A stretch of 64,000 nucleotides of DNA from Mycolicibacterium komanii. GTDB lineage: Bacteria; Actinomycetota; Actinomycetes; Mycobacteriales; Mycobacteriaceae. This document shows positions 1 through 9,351 of the stretch, piece after piece. The stretch covers positions 124,001-188,000 of the forward strand of contig NZ_CVTA01000011.1 of NCBI RefSeq assembly GCF_001050035.1, written 5' to 3'. Each line of letters begins with the position of its first letter. Positions within the stretch are counted from its first letter, which is position 1. The translations under genes and the position numbers were made by a program. Below the pieces are notes generated by a model that searched no databases, was not told the origin of the DNA, and was given only the letters and a program-made list of their open reading frames with translations.

Positions 1-1040
1 TGCACCAAAATGTGGTGCGCCACATAATAGATCGCGCCGGACATACCGAGCTGGCTGGACAGGGCGATGCCGAACACCATGTATCCGATGTGGCTCACCA
101 GCGTGAATGACAGCAGTCGTTTGATGTCACTCTGCGCGATCGCGCCGAAGATGCCGATCAGCATCGTCAGCAGCGCCGCCACCAACAGGATCGGGTCCAG
201 ACCGCCGCTGGGGAACAGCAACGAGTGCGCCCGAATGATCGAGTACACACCGACCTTGGTGAGCAGGCCGGCGAACACGGCGGTGACCGGCGCGGGTGCG
301 GTCGGGTAGGAGTCGGGCAGCCAGGCCGAGAGTGGGAAGACCGCGGCCTTGATGCCGAAGGCCACCAGCAGGACGGCGAACATCGCCGAACGGATGCCTC
401 CCGACACATCGTCCAGACGCACGGCGACCTCGGCCAGGTTCAGCGTCCCGGTGGCGCCGTAGACCAGGGCGATGCCGAACAGGAAGATCAGCGACCCGAC
501 CATCGACACCATCACGTAGGAGATGCCCGCGCGCACACGGTCTTTGCTCGCTCCGATGGTCAGCAGCACGAAGCTCGAGGCCAGCAGCACCTCGAAGCCG
601 ACGAACAGGTTGAAAAGGTCGCCGGCGAGGAACGCCATGCACACGCCGGCGGACAACACCAGATAGGTGGGCATGAAGATCGACACGGGTTGGCGTTCGT
701 CACCATCGCGGACACCCTGCCCGATGGCGTAGAACACCACCGCCACCAACACGACCGACGAGACGACGAGCATCAGCGCCGACAACCGGTCCACCACGAG
801 CGTGATGCCCAGCGGCCCCATGCCGGGGACCGACTGTCCCCAGCCACCGACGTTGAGCACGAGCGTGCCGTCCCTGTCGGCGAGGTAGAGCAGCGCGCCG
901 CACACCGCGACCACGACACACAACACGACGAGCGTGACGAGCCGCTGCAGTCGCGGCCGCCTGCCGGCGATCAACGTCGTCGCCGCGCCCAACGTGGGCA
1001 GCAGCACGGGCAGGGGAATCAAGGTGGCCGCCAACGTCAT
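1..1040 (-). CDS. mnhD: Mrp/Mnh Na+/H+ antiporter subunit D (3' end beyond window)
   Basis: Integral membrane subunit of the multi-protein Mrp cation/proton antiporter, homologous to the NuoM/NuoN proton-pumping subunits of complex I. Translating the minus strand from the ATG at 1040 gives about 346 residues without a stop. They are dominated by hydrophobic helices, with conserved pieces FNLFVGFEVLLASSF (containing the key membrane Glu), AFGIKAAVFPLSAWLPDSYP (the conserved helix Lys) and TKVGVYSIIR. The family is about 500 residues, so roughly a third is missing to the left. It starts 31 bases after mnhC ends, behind an AAGGCGG-like ribosome site, and so is the third gene of the operon. Subunits E, F and G would be expected beyond the edge. 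Confident on family; whether Na+ or K+ is exchanged cannot be read from sequence. Confidence 0.93.
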   Translation of the reverse strand, partial: MTLAATLIPLPVLLPTLGAATTLIAGRRPRLQRLVTLVVLCVVVAVCGALLYLADRDGTLVLNVGGWGQSVPGMGPLGITLVVDRLSALMLVVSSVVLVAVVFYAIGQGVRDGDERQPVSIFMPTYLVLSAGVCMAFLAGDLFNLFVGFEVLLASSFVLLTIGASKDRVRAGISYVMVSMVGSLIFLFGIALVYGATGTLNLAEVAVRLDDVSGGIRSAMFAVLLVAFGIKAAVFPLSAWLPDSYPTAPAPVTAVFAGLLTKVGVYSIIRAHSLLFPSGGLDPILLVAALLTMLIGIFGAIAQSDIKRLLSFTLVSHIGYMVFGIALSSQLGMSGAIYYVAHHILV

Positions 1041-1071
1041 GCGCGGTCCGCCTTCGCTCGTTGCTTCCGGA

Positions 1072-1542
1072 TCACTTCGACCCCTCGTATCCGGGCAACG
1101 CGTCCAACTCGTCGGGGGCGTCGGTGTCGCGCGCGGTTTCGGGCTGGGGGCGGTCCTCCTCGACGGCGGCGGTGTCCTTGGCGGCCAACTCGGAGACCTT
1201 CGCGTCCTCCGGGTCGTCGCCCACTTCCTCCTCTGTGGTCAACCGGTAGGTTCGGTAGGCCATCGCCAGCACGAACGCCGCGATGCCCATGGTGATGACG
1301 ATCGCGGTCAGGATCATGCCCTGCGCCAACGGATCTGCGGTGGTGGTCCGGCCGTCGCTGGTTCGGCCCCGGATCGGCGGGGCACCGGACGGGCCGCCTG
1401 CGATGAGGATGAGCAGGTTGATCGCGTTGCCGATCAACAACAGCCCGAGCAGCATTCGCGTCAGGTTGCGTTCGAGCAGCAGGTACACCCCGGCGCTGGT
1501 GAGGCCGCCGAGCAGGACAAGGGGCACGAGCGAAGTCGTCAT
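1072..1542 (-). CDS. mnhC: Mrp/Mnh antiporter subunit C (NuoK-like)
   Basis: Small membrane subunit of the Mrp antiporter, homologous to NuoK, with three helices in the first 105 residues. The motif LLLIGNAINLLILIAGG is typical. At 156 residues it is longer than the usual 110-115 because of a strongly acidic, presumably cytoplasmic tail of about 50 residues (EEEVGDDPEDAKVSELA and onward) of unknown role. The ATG overlaps the stop of the upstream A-B gene by 4 bases (ATGA), so the two are translationally coupled. Function is inferred from family and operon position. Confidence 0.92.
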   Translation of the reverse strand: MTTSLVPLVLLGGLTSAGVYLLLERNLTRMLLGLLLIGNAINLLILIAGGPSGAPPIRGRTSDGRTTTADPLAQGMILTAIVITMGIAAFVLAMAYRTYRLTTEEEVGDDPEDAKVSELAAKDTAAVEEDRPQPETARDTDAPDELDALPGYEGSK

Positions 1543-4457
1543 CGCGAACTCACCGTCGCTCCCAGTTCCTGGCCGAGCTCGACGTCGATGCGGGCGCCGA
1601 GGCTGCGCAACACGTCGAGCACCAGACCCACGACGATGAGGTACACGCCGAGGTCGAAGAACAACGCGGTGACGAACTTGACGGTGCCCAACACCGGCAC
1701 GTCGACCTCGATCAGCGCCGACGACAGCGCGGGCGAGCCCACCAGAAGCGATGCGACCGCGGTTCCCGCGGCCAGTGTCAGCCCCGCGCCGAGGATCTTG
1801 CCCGCGTCCAGCGGCAGCGTCTCACCGAGTTCGTAACGGCCACCGGCGAGGTAGCGCAGCACCAGCGCCAGCCCGGCCGTCAATCCGCCGGCGAACCCGC
1901 CGCCCGGGGTGTTGTGCCCCGCGAAGAAGAAGTACGCCGAGAGCACCATGATCAGCGGGAAGATGACGCGCGTGGCGACCTCCAGGATCAGCGACCGGTG
2001 CCGGGGGTCGCGCAGCTCGCTGCCTCTCAGCCAGGTGATCTCACCGGCCGCCGGGCTGGTGTTCACGATCGCTGGCAGCCGCCCGATGTCGGGCTGACCG
2101 GCGTCGGCCACCCGCGGTGGCGCCCCGAACCGCCTGTGCCGGAACACCATTGACGCGACACCGGTTGCCGCGACCAGAAGCACCATGACCTCGCCCATGG
2201 TGTCCCAGGCGCGGATGTCGACCAGCAGGACGTTGACGGCGTTGGCGCCGTGGCCGCGGTAGTAGGCCGCGTCGGGGATCAGCGCGGCGATCGGAACCCC
2301 GGTGCGTGCGGCCATCGCGTACACCGCCGTGGTGGTCACGGTCGCACCCACGGCGAGCGCCAGCACGGCCCGCGGCCACCGGTACCGCCGGATGTGGAGC
2401 CGGTCGGCCTCGGCGGGCAGCGTGCGCAGCACCAGCACGAACACCACGAGTGTCAATGTCTCGACCAGGAACTGGGTCAGCGCCAGATCGGGTGCGCCGT
2501 GCAGCGCGAAGATCGCGCCACAGCCGTACCCCGTCACGCCGACGAGCAGCACCGCCGCGAGGCGGTTGCGCATCACCAGCGCGCCCAGCGCGGCGGCCAG
2601 GATGATCAGGCCGATCACCACTTGCAGCGGTGAGCCCCACAGTTTGAACTCCGGGCGGTCCCGCGCGCCCAGCGCCAGCACGATCGTCGGCACCAGCACC
2701 AGTGTCGACAGGATCGCCGACTGGGTCGCCGGGATCGAGCCGCGCTGCGTGACCGCGGTGAGCTCCACCGAGAACAGGTCGAGCCTGCGCACCACGGCGT
2801 CGTACACGTGGTCGGCGTTGCCGAGCGGTTCGCGCATCGTGCGGAACCTGCGCAACCGCTCGCGCCCAATGAAGGCGGCGACGCCCGTGGCGATCACCAG
2901 CACCGACAACAGCAGCGGCAGGTTGATGCCGTGCCACAGGGCGAGGTAGTACTCGTTGTTGCCGCCGGGCACGGTGTCGGCGTAGCCCTCGAGGACGTCG
3001 CCGATCCCGACGGGCCAGATCCCGAAGGCCAGGCCGGCCGCCGCGAGGACGCCCGGCGCGATCATGAACGTGCGCTCGGGGCGGTGCATCTCGGCGACGC
3101 GCGTGCTGGGGTGCGAATGCCCCTTGCGGGCGAACGCGCCGAACAGGAAACGCAGGCTGTAGATGGTCGTGAACACCGAGCCGAGGGCGATGCCCGCCAG
3201 CACGACCGGCGCGAAAGCACCGAGGGTCGGGCTGTGCAGCACGGTTTCGAAGTCGGCTTCCTTGGCGACGAAGCCGAAGAACGGGGGCAGCGCCGCCATG
3301 CTCGCCGACGCGCCGACGGCGATGACCAACAGCGGCCGAGCCTTGTCGCCGAGCCAGGCCAGCCTGCGGATGTCGCGGGTGCCGGTGGCGTGGTCGATGA
3401 TGCCGACGACCATGAACAGCGCCGCCTTGAACATGGCGTGCGCCACCAGCATCGCGAGCCCGGCGAGCATCATGTCCGCGCCGCCGGTGCCGACCATCAC
3501 CGTGATCAGCCCCAGCTGGCTCACCGTCCCGAAGGCCAGGATCAACTTCAGGTCGTACTCGCGCACCGCGCGCCAGCCCGCCAGCAGCATCGTCAGCAGG
3601 CCGAGCGAGACCACGATCGGTTTCCACACCGGAGAGTCGGCGAAGCCGGGGCTCATCCGCGCGATGAGATAGACGCCCGCCTTGACCATCGCCGCGGCGT
3701 GCAGGTATGCGCTCACCGGGGTGGGCGCGGCCATCGCGCCCGGCAGCCAGAAGTGCAGCGGCACGATCGCCGACTTCGACAGGGCGCCGACCAGAATGAG
3801 CACCAGCCCGACCGAAGCGGCCACCCCGCCCGGCGGGGACGCCAGCAGTTCGGAGAGCAGGTAGGTGCCGGCCAGATTGCCGAGCACGATGATGCCGACC
3901 AGCATCGCCAGGCCGCCGAACGTCGTGACCAGCAGCGCCTGCGTGGCGGCCCGTCGGCTGGTGAGGCGTTCGGCGTAGTGCCCGACCAGAAGGAAGGACA
4001 GCACCGACGTGATCTCCCAGAACACGTACAGGATGAGCAGGTTGTCGCTGGTGACCAGGCCGAACATCGCTCCGGAGAACGCGACCAGTTCCGCGGCGAA
4101 GCTCGGCAGCCGGTTCTCGGTGCGGCCGTCATGGTGCTGGAAGTAGTCGGCGCAGTAGAAGAGCACCAGCGCGCCGATGCCGAGCACCAGCACGCTCATG
4201 ATCGCGGCGAGCGTGTCGAAGCGCAGCGTGATGTTCATCCACAGCTCGGGCACCCACTGCACGTCGACGGTGCTGGCCCGGCCGGCAGAAGGCCAGTTCA
4301 GCGCTACCCAGACCAGGGACGCCAGCGGCACCAGCGCCAGCGGGTAGAAGGCATTGCGCCCCCACCTGTGGACGAGCAGGGGCGCGAGCGCGGTGGCGAC
4401 CGCGTGGGCGAGCAGGACGGCGAGCAGGGCACTCCGATCGGTTGGGTTGGTCAGCAC
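1539..4457 (-). CDS. mnhA: Mrp/Mnh antiporter fused subunit A-B
   Basis: Largest Mrp subunit, 972 residues, starting at a GTG. Residues 1-650 are the NuoL-like antiporter module: Glu in VFWEIT near 148, and ALSKSAIVPLHFWLPGAM near 225-242 with its conserved Lys. A following hydrophobic stretch (about 600-790) matches the MrpA C-terminal extension. Residues about 820-965 are a complete MnhB domain (AYFFFAGHNTPGGGFAGG), which in Bacillus is a separate protein. The gene is therefore an A-B fusion and leads the operon A/B-C-D. The 100 bases before it separate it from a divergent pseudogene and must hold the operon promoter; no clear promoter could be assigned. Role: proton-driven cation efflux and pH homeostasis. 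Confidence 0.94.
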   Translation of the reverse strand: MLTNPTDRSALLAVLLAHAVATALAPLLVHRWGRNAFYPLALVPLASLVWVALNWPSAGRASTVDVQWVPELWMNITLRFDTLAAIMSVLVLGIGALVLFYCADYFQHHDGRTENRLPSFAAELVAFSGAMFGLVTSDNLLILYVFWEITSVLSFLLVGHYAERLTSRRAATQALLVTTFGGLAMLVGIIVLGNLAGTYLLSELLASPPGGVAASVGLVLILVGALSKSAIVPLHFWLPGAMAAPTPVSAYLHAAAMVKAGVYLIARMSPGFADSPVWKPIVVSLGLLTMLLAGWRAVREYDLKLILAFGTVSQLGLITVMVGTGGADMMLAGLAMLVAHAMFKAALFMVVGIIDHATGTRDIRRLAWLGDKARPLLVIAVGASASMAALPPFFGFVAKEADFETVLHSPTLGAFAPVVLAGIALGSVFTTIYSLRFLFGAFARKGHSHPSTRVAEMHRPERTFMIAPGVLAAAGLAFGIWPVGIGDVLEGYADTVPGGNNEYYLALWHGINLPLLLSVLVIATGVAAFIGRERLRRFRTMREPLGNADHVYDAVVRRLDLFSVELTAVTQRGSIPATQSAILSTLVLVPTIVLALGARDRPEFKLWGSPLQVVIGLIILAAALGALVMRNRLAAVLLVGVTGYGCGAIFALHGAPDLALTQFLVETLTLVVFVLVLRTLPAEADRLHIRRYRWPRAVLALAVGATVTTTAVYAMAARTGVPIAALIPDAAYYRGHGANAVNVLLVDIRAWDTMGEVMVLLVAATGVASMVFRHRRFGAPPRVADAGQPDIGRLPAIVNTSPAAGEITWLRGSELRDPRHRSLILEVATRVIFPLIMVLSAYFFFAGHNTPGGGFAGGLTAGLALVLRYLAGGRYELGETLPLDAGKILGAGLTLAAGTAVASLLVGSPALSSALIEVDVPVLGTVKFVTALFFDLGVYLIVVGLVLDVLRSLGARIDVELGQELGATVSSR

Positions 4458-4557
4458 GCGGCCGCCAACCGGAGAACTGATGGTCGGGGTGTCAGCCGAG
4501 TAAGGCTTTCGGTGATCTTCATTCTACGGGGGACGATCGGCGCTACGATGCCGCGTC

Positions 4558-5039
4558 GTGGGCACCACCGACGTCGTGGTGGTCGGCGCCGGTCCAACGG
4601 GGCTGATGCTGGCGTGTGAGCTCGCGCTCGGTAAGTCCGGCGTGCAGTTGCTCGAAGAACGGACCTCGAATCCCAATATCACCAGAGCGTTCGCGGTGCA
4701 CGCCCGAACCCTGGAACTGCTGGACGCCCGCGGACTGGCGGAGGACCTACTGCCGCGGGGTGTGCCGATCCGAGAACTCGCGCCGCCGGGTGGCGCGACC
4801 ACGAATCTGGGCGCGCTGAACAGTCGCTTCGGGATGTTGTTGATCGTTCCGCAGAGCGGCACCGAACAGGTGTTGCAGTCCAGGGCGAGCATTGGATGGT
4901 CGGCAGGCGAATGCCGGACGTCGACTGCGGGGGCGCACGCATCTACGAACTCCTACGCGAGCAGAAGTTCGTTCTAATGACGGCCGCCCCGGTGGACATG
5001 GAGGTGGCCGCCGCCGCGCACCGCTGGCTCGGCGCCTGA
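4558..5039 (+). pseudogene. Remnant of FAD-dependent aromatic monooxygenase (PHBH-fold)
   Basis: From a GTG at 4558 the reading frame encodes a clear N-terminus of a phenol/resorcinol-type flavin monooxygenase: dinucleotide-binding VVVGAGPTGLMLACELA, then ITRAFAVHARTLELLD. Homology stops after about 108 residues, near 4885. In a different frame, from 4893, the sequence then matches the family's extreme C-terminus (WMVGRRMPDVDC, RIYELLREQKFVLM) and ends at TGA 5037. Intact members are about 500-550 residues, so some 350 residues are deleted and the two ends are out of frame. The first-frame product of 139 residues ends in unrelated sequence and lacks the catalytic core. Almost certainly non-functional. 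Confidence 0.85.
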
Positions 5040-5040
5040 G

Positions 5041-7149
5041 TCACCACCATCGAGTCGCGTCGGAAATCTGCCGACCCAACTCGTCGACCAGCGAGCGCAC
5101 ATAGCTCGCCGAAAGATGGTGGGCGTCATGGTAAACGAGCACATTGCCCTCGACCGCACGGCAGGAGTCGGGCCGGCACACCGCGTCGCTTAGGTCGAGC
5201 ACGGTCAGCAAAGGATAGCGATCGGCATGGTCCAGCGTCGGGTTGCGTTCGGCGAGCGCGTCGCTGCGGGAGATGCCGCAGGATTCCGGATCGCCGCCCT
5301 CGGCGAGGCAATCGACGGGTGCGAACAGGAAGCCGTCGCGGAACATCCACGGTGTGTCGCGCAGGCCGAGGATCGCGAGGCCGTTGGCGCTGAACTCGTC
5401 CCAGATGCCGAGGTAGCCGTCGGGGACCAGGTCGCCGGGTCCGTCGGTGTGCGGCCGGGTGGTGGTGGTGAAGACGTAGTCGGGCCGATCCGTGATGAGC
5501 GCGTTCATGGTGTCGCGCACCCACGTTCGGCATTGCGGGTACGGGTCGAGCGAGCCGGCGATGCGAGGGTCGTCGTCGGTCGTGAGCGGGCAGCCCATCT
5601 TCAGATACGTCACAACGCGGAAACCGTGCGTGCGGCCCAGTAGGTCCAGCGCCGTGATCCAGTGCTCGGCGTGTGAGCCCCCCGCCAGCGCTATCGTCCT
5701 GGCGGCGGTGGGATCGCCGTACGCGCAACGGATCACATCGGTGCTCGCGAAATCGGTGATGCAGCCCTCAAGGGTGGTCGCGGGAAGATCCTCGGACGCC
5801 TCCAGGATCGTCGGTCGCATCGGTAGCTTCGCCACCTTGACGTTGTCGAGCAGGGCCCGCGCCCCCGGGTAGTCGCGGACCGACAGGTTCTCCAACTCCT
5901 TGCCGTTGTCGCGGACCGAGTCGAGATGCTGGCGCCAGCCCACCGACGCCACAGTCAGCCCGAGCGCCAGCACCGCGATGACGCCGGTCAGCATCCGGGG
6001 CGCTCGGGTGGGTGACGGAAGTCGGTGCGCCGCGCGGTCATCGGATCTGCGCTCGCGCAGAGGCTCCTCGACGAAACGCATCGTCAGATACGCCAACGCC
6101 AGCGAGAGCAGCACGACGACCGTTCCCTCACGGACCCCGACACTGTCCTGGCGGGAGTGGGCGAGCCAGAAGATCAGCAGCGGCCAGTGCCACAGGTACA
6201 GCGAGTAGGCCATGGCGCCCAACGTGGCGAAGGGCGCCGAGGCGATGAGCCGGTTCGGCCACGGGAGACGGGCCGAGGTCTGGGCGCCGCTGAGGATCAG
6301 CAGCACCGTCGCGCCGACGGGGACCAGCGCCCACGGACCGGGAAACGCGGCGCCGCCGTCGACGAGAAACCCGCACGCGAGCACCGCGGCCAGTCCCGTC
6401 ACGCCAGCCGCAGCCCGCAGCCACCCCGGCATCCGCACCACGACGACCGCCGCCGCGGCGAGCATGCCCGCCAACGGTTCCCACGCGCGGGCGAAGGTGT
6501 CGTAGTACGCATGCGACTGGTCGAGGTGGTGTGCGACGACCGCGTACCAGAACGACAACACGGTCGCCAACGCGACCACCGCGATCAGGGTGGACCGCCG
6601 CCTGCGGGCCCAGCCTCCGAACCTGCTGACGAATGCGAGCAGCGCGGCGACGGCCAACATTGCGACGAAGAACTGCCCCTGCACCGACATCGACCAGATG
6701 TGTTGCAGCGGGCTCACGGCCTGCCCGGCCCGCGAATAGTCGTTCGCCGTGGCCGCCAGATGCCAGTTCTGCCAATAGAACAAGCTCGCCAGGCCGTCGT
6801 CGGCGAACGCCTCCCAGCGCGTCTGCGGCTGCACCAGCGCCGTGAGCACCGCCGAGGCGGCCAACACCACCACCAGGGCGGGAAGCAGGCGGCGGGCCAG
6901 CCGGACGACCGCACGCGGCAACGACGTTTCGGGCTGCTCACCCGCGGCCTGGCGCATCAGCCGCCCGCCGAAGAAGAAGCCGGACAGCACCAGGAAGACG
7001 TCCACGCCGCCGGACACCCGGCCGAACCAGACGTGGTAGAGCACCACGAGCAGGATCGCGATACCGCGCAGGCCGTCGAGGTCGTCGCGCAGCCGCACCG
7101 CCGCGCGCAGCGCGGGGCGGGCAGGGGCGATCGACACGCGAGTGCTCAT
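5041..7149 (-). CDS. Acyltransferase 3 (OafA-type) with C-terminal SGNH domain
   Basis: A 702-residue membrane acyltransferase. Residues about 20-390 are the acyltransferase-3 domain with ten or so helices. The signature LDGLRGIAILLVVLYH carries the catalytic His, followed by GGVDVFLVLSGFFFGG. After a linker, the periplasmic half (from about 410) looks like an SGNH hydrolase: a nucleophile block LAGGSHAEHW near 490 and a C-terminal block DAHHLSASYV supplying Asp/His. Such two-domain proteins add acetyl, succinyl or other acyl groups to cell-surface glycans or glycolipids; the acceptor here is unknown. The stop lies one base after the flavoprotein remnant ends. GG in place of GD in the SGNH block is seen in many actinobacterial members. 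Confidence 0.88.
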   Translation of the reverse strand: MSTRVSIAPARPALRAAVRLRDDLDGLRGIAILLVVLYHVWFGRVSGGVDVFLVLSGFFFGGRLMRQAAGEQPETSLPRAVVRLARRLLPALVVVLAASAVLTALVQPQTRWEAFADDGLASLFYWQNWHLAATANDYSRAGQAVSPLQHIWSMSVQGQFFVAMLAVAALLAFVSRFGGWARRRRSTLIAVVALATVLSFWYAVVAHHLDQSHAYYDTFARAWEPLAGMLAAAAVVVVRMPGWLRAAAGVTGLAAVLACGFLVDGGAAFPGPWALVPVGATVLLILSGAQTSARLPWPNRLIASAPFATLGAMAYSLYLWHWPLLIFWLAHSRQDSVGVREGTVVVLLSLALAYLTMRFVEEPLRERRSDDRAAHRLPSPTRAPRMLTGVIAVLALGLTVASVGWRQHLDSVRDNGKELENLSVRDYPGARALLDNVKVAKLPMRPTILEASEDLPATTLEGCITDFASTDVIRCAYGDPTAARTIALAGGSHAEHWITALDLLGRTHGFRVVTYLKMGCPLTTDDDPRIAGSLDPYPQCRTWVRDTMNALITDRPDYVFTTTTRPHTDGPGDLVPDGYLGIWDEFSANGLAILGLRDTPWMFRDGFLFAPVDCLAEGGDPESCGISRSDALAERNPTLDHADRYPLLTVLDLSDAVCRPDSCRAVEGNVLVYHDAHHLSASYVRSLVDELGRQISDATRWW

Positions 7150-7192
7150 GGTGCGATCGACAAACCTGCCCGTTCGGAGGATCAGAAGTAGC

Positions 7193-8477
7193 TCAGAAGT
7201 ATCGCAGCCAGACGTACACCCAGGCCAACAGGGTGCTGAGCAGCGTGACGACGATGCCGTAGCGGGTGAACTGCCAGAAGCTGATGCGGTGACCGGCGCG
7301 CTGGGCGATCCCGATCGCCACGACGTTCGCGCTTGCCGCGATCGCGGTGCCGTTGCCGGAGAAGCAGGCGCCGAGCGCGAACGCCCACCACAGCGCCCGT
7401 CCGGTATTCACGTCAGGCGCCTGTGCCGCCATGTTCTCGACCACCGGCGCCATCGTCGCCGTATACGGGATGTTGTCGACGAACGCGCCCAGCACGGCGG
7501 AGCCGAACAGCAGACCGGTGGCGGCCAGGAAGAAGTCGTCGGCGAAGAGGTGCACCGCGCGCTCGCCGAGCCAGCCGATCACCCCGGTGTGCACCAGACC
7601 GGCGACCATGACGAAGAGTCCCATGAAGAAGACCAGCGTCGGCCACTCCACCTCCGGCAGCACCTCGTTGACGTCGACCTTGGTGACCAGGAGCATCGTG
7701 CCCGCGCCGAGCAGCGCGACGATCGACGGCGCGACGTGCAGCACCGAGTGGAGGCTGAACCCGACGATCACCAGTGCGAGCACGGACATCGACCGCACCA
7801 GGAGGCGGGAGTCCCTGATGGCCCGACGTTCCTGCAGCGCCATCACCTTCTCGACGCGCATCTGGCTGGCGCAGGTCGGTGCGAAACAGCAGCCTGGTGA
7901 AGAACACGAACAACACGAAGATGAGCACAACGATCGGCGCCATGTGGATCAGGAAGTCGTTGAACGTCAACCCTGCCCGGCTGCCGATGATGATGTTGGG
8001 CGGATCGCCGATCAGGGTGGCCGCGCCGCCGATGTTGGACGCCAGCACCTCGGCGATGATGAACGGCTGCGCGGCGATCTCCAGCCGGTCGCAGATGACG
8101 AGTGTCACCGGGACGACGAGCATGATGATCGTGACGTTGTCGAGCACCGGCGAGGCCACGGCGGTGATCAGCATCAGCATCACCATGAGCCGAAATGGAT
8201 TGCCCTTGGCGCGTTTTGCGGCCCAGATGGCAAGGTAGTCGAAGATGCCGGTCTGCTTCACAACGCCGACGATCACCATCATGCCGAGCAGCAGGAAGAT
8301 GACGTTCCAGTCGATACCTTCGTGCTCGGAGTAGAAGACGTCGTCGCCGGGAGCCAGACCGAGAACGGTCATCAGCCCGCCGGCGACCAGAACCGTGGTG
8401 ACCTTGTTCGCGCGTTCTGTCGCCAGGAACCAGAAAGCGACAACGAAAATCGCTAGCGCCAGAAGCGGAGCCAGCAC
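7193..8477 (-). pseudogene. ArsB/NhaD-type ion permease gene with a frameshift
   Basis: Two overlapping minus-strand frames together make one permease of the ArsB/NhaD (SLC13-like) superfamily. The first, from a GTG at 8477, encodes MLAPLLALAIFVVAFWF, LDNVTIIMLVVPV and GDPPNIIIGSRAGL, then goes wrong after FFTRLLFRTDLR near 7873. The second, entered near residue CASQMRVEKVMAL, carries the matching second half (AFVDNIPYTATMAP, FSGNGTAIAASANVV) to the stop at 7193. The joined length is 1285 bases, one more than 428 codons, as expected for about 427 residues plus one extra base (or two missing). It is therefore either a real frameshift mutation or a sequencing error. It is the last gene of an operon with the CBS and KhtT-like genes. 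Substrate (arsenite, Na+ or an organic anion) is not determinable. Confidence 0.82.
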
Positions 8478-8489
8478 GGAACCGAAGAA

Positions 8490-8993
8490 TCAGTCGTTAG
8501 GACCGGCCACGGCCAAGCTGGTGAGCAACCGCTCCAGGGTCACGGCACCGACGAGCTTGCCGTCGCGGTCGACCACCGCGATCAGCGGGCTTCGCTTGGT
8601 CGCCATCACCGTGGCGATCTCGAGCAGGGTGGCATCGGGCGCGACGGTCACCGGTTTGGCCACCGGTGTCGGCAGGCAGTCACCGACCGTCAACCTGCCG
8701 GGACCGTGCCAGAACAGGTCGGCGTGGATCTCGTCGACGGTGCGCACCAGCGCCGGGTCGTCGCGGTAGGACTCGGGAATGGTGAGCCGCAGCACCTGGG
8801 TGCCCGGCAGGACAGCGACGGGGTGCTGCTCGTCGTCGACCACGACGAGCCCGGGCAGCCGGTTGACCACCATCAGCTGCACGGCCTTGGACACCGGGTC
8901 GTCCATGCGGACCGTGGGAGGTGTCACGGCGATGTCGTGTGCTTGCATGACTTCGTTCCATCCGGTGCCGGGGGTATCGGCGGTAAGTGTCAT
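8490..8993 (-). CDS. CBS-domain pair protein
   Basis: Protein of 167 residues made of two CBS repeats: [20 protein letters not shown] near 20-75 and [20 protein letters not shown] near 105-160. CBS pairs bind adenosine nucleotides and commonly gate transporters or enzymes. The start ATG at 8993 was chosen because it overlaps the stop of the upstream gene (ATGA) and follows a GGAGATCGAGGA ribosome site; longer frames extend upstream through the neighbouring gene. It lies 12 bases before the permease gene, suggesting a nucleotide-sensing subunit or regulator of that transporter (inference). Confidence 0.8.
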   Translation of the reverse strand: MTLTADTPGTGWNEVMQAHDIAVTPPTVRMDDPVSKAVQLMVVNRLPGLVVVDDEQHPVAVLPGTQVLRLTIPESYRDDPALVRTVDEIHADLFWHGPGRLTVGDCLPTPVAKPVTVAPDATLLEIATVMATKRSPLIAVVDRDGKLVGAVTLERLLTSLAVAGPND

Positions 8994-9238
8994 CGTCCTC
9001 GATCTCCGTTCGGCTCGTAGGCTCCTCGACGTAGCGTGAGCAACTCGGCCAGCTTCTCGGCGTCGTCTGGGTCGAGGACGACCTCCCACCCGGGCGCGTC
9101 GAAGCCGCAACTGTCGGCGACGAACAGGTGCCGGGCACCGTCGTCGTCGACGATGAGGCTCAGCCGCTCGCCGTGACGCGTGGTCATGTGGTGTACGACC
9201 GCTCGTTCGGCGGGCTCCGCGCTTCGAGAGTTATGCAT
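8990..9238 (-). CDS. Small KhtT-like antiporter regulatory-domain protein
   Basis: About 82 residues if started at the ATG at 9238, or 65 from the ATG at 9187; neither has a good ribosome site and the first could be leaderless. The stretch [16 protein letters not shown], then [15 protein letters not shown], resembles the N-terminal domain of KhtT-type regulatory subunits of cation/proton antiporters, but the TrkA_C domain that normally follows is absent. First gene of a three-gene operon with CBS and permease genes, coupled to the CBS gene by ATGA. The shared 113-base gap to the divergent histidine kinase gene should hold both promoters. Family assignment is by pattern memory and is moderate. 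Confidence 0.6.
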   Translation of the reverse strand: MHNSRSAEPAERAVVHHMTTRHGERLSLIVDDDGARHLFVADSCGFDAPGWEVVLDPDDAEKLAELLTLRRGAYEPNGDRGR

Positions 9239-9351
9239 GGTGGGGACAGTTTCTGCGGCCTGCGACCGACGCACCATCGGGGCTGACACCCAATCGGCCG
9301 GGGCGGTGAAGTGTATGGACAAATCCCGATCGGACGGTCCACGCTGGGGAC

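Noticed and set aside
2808..4619. 603-residue plus-strand frame over mnhA
   Set aside because: His, Gln, Arg and Gly-rich with no recognisable fold; antisense shadow of a membrane-protein gene.
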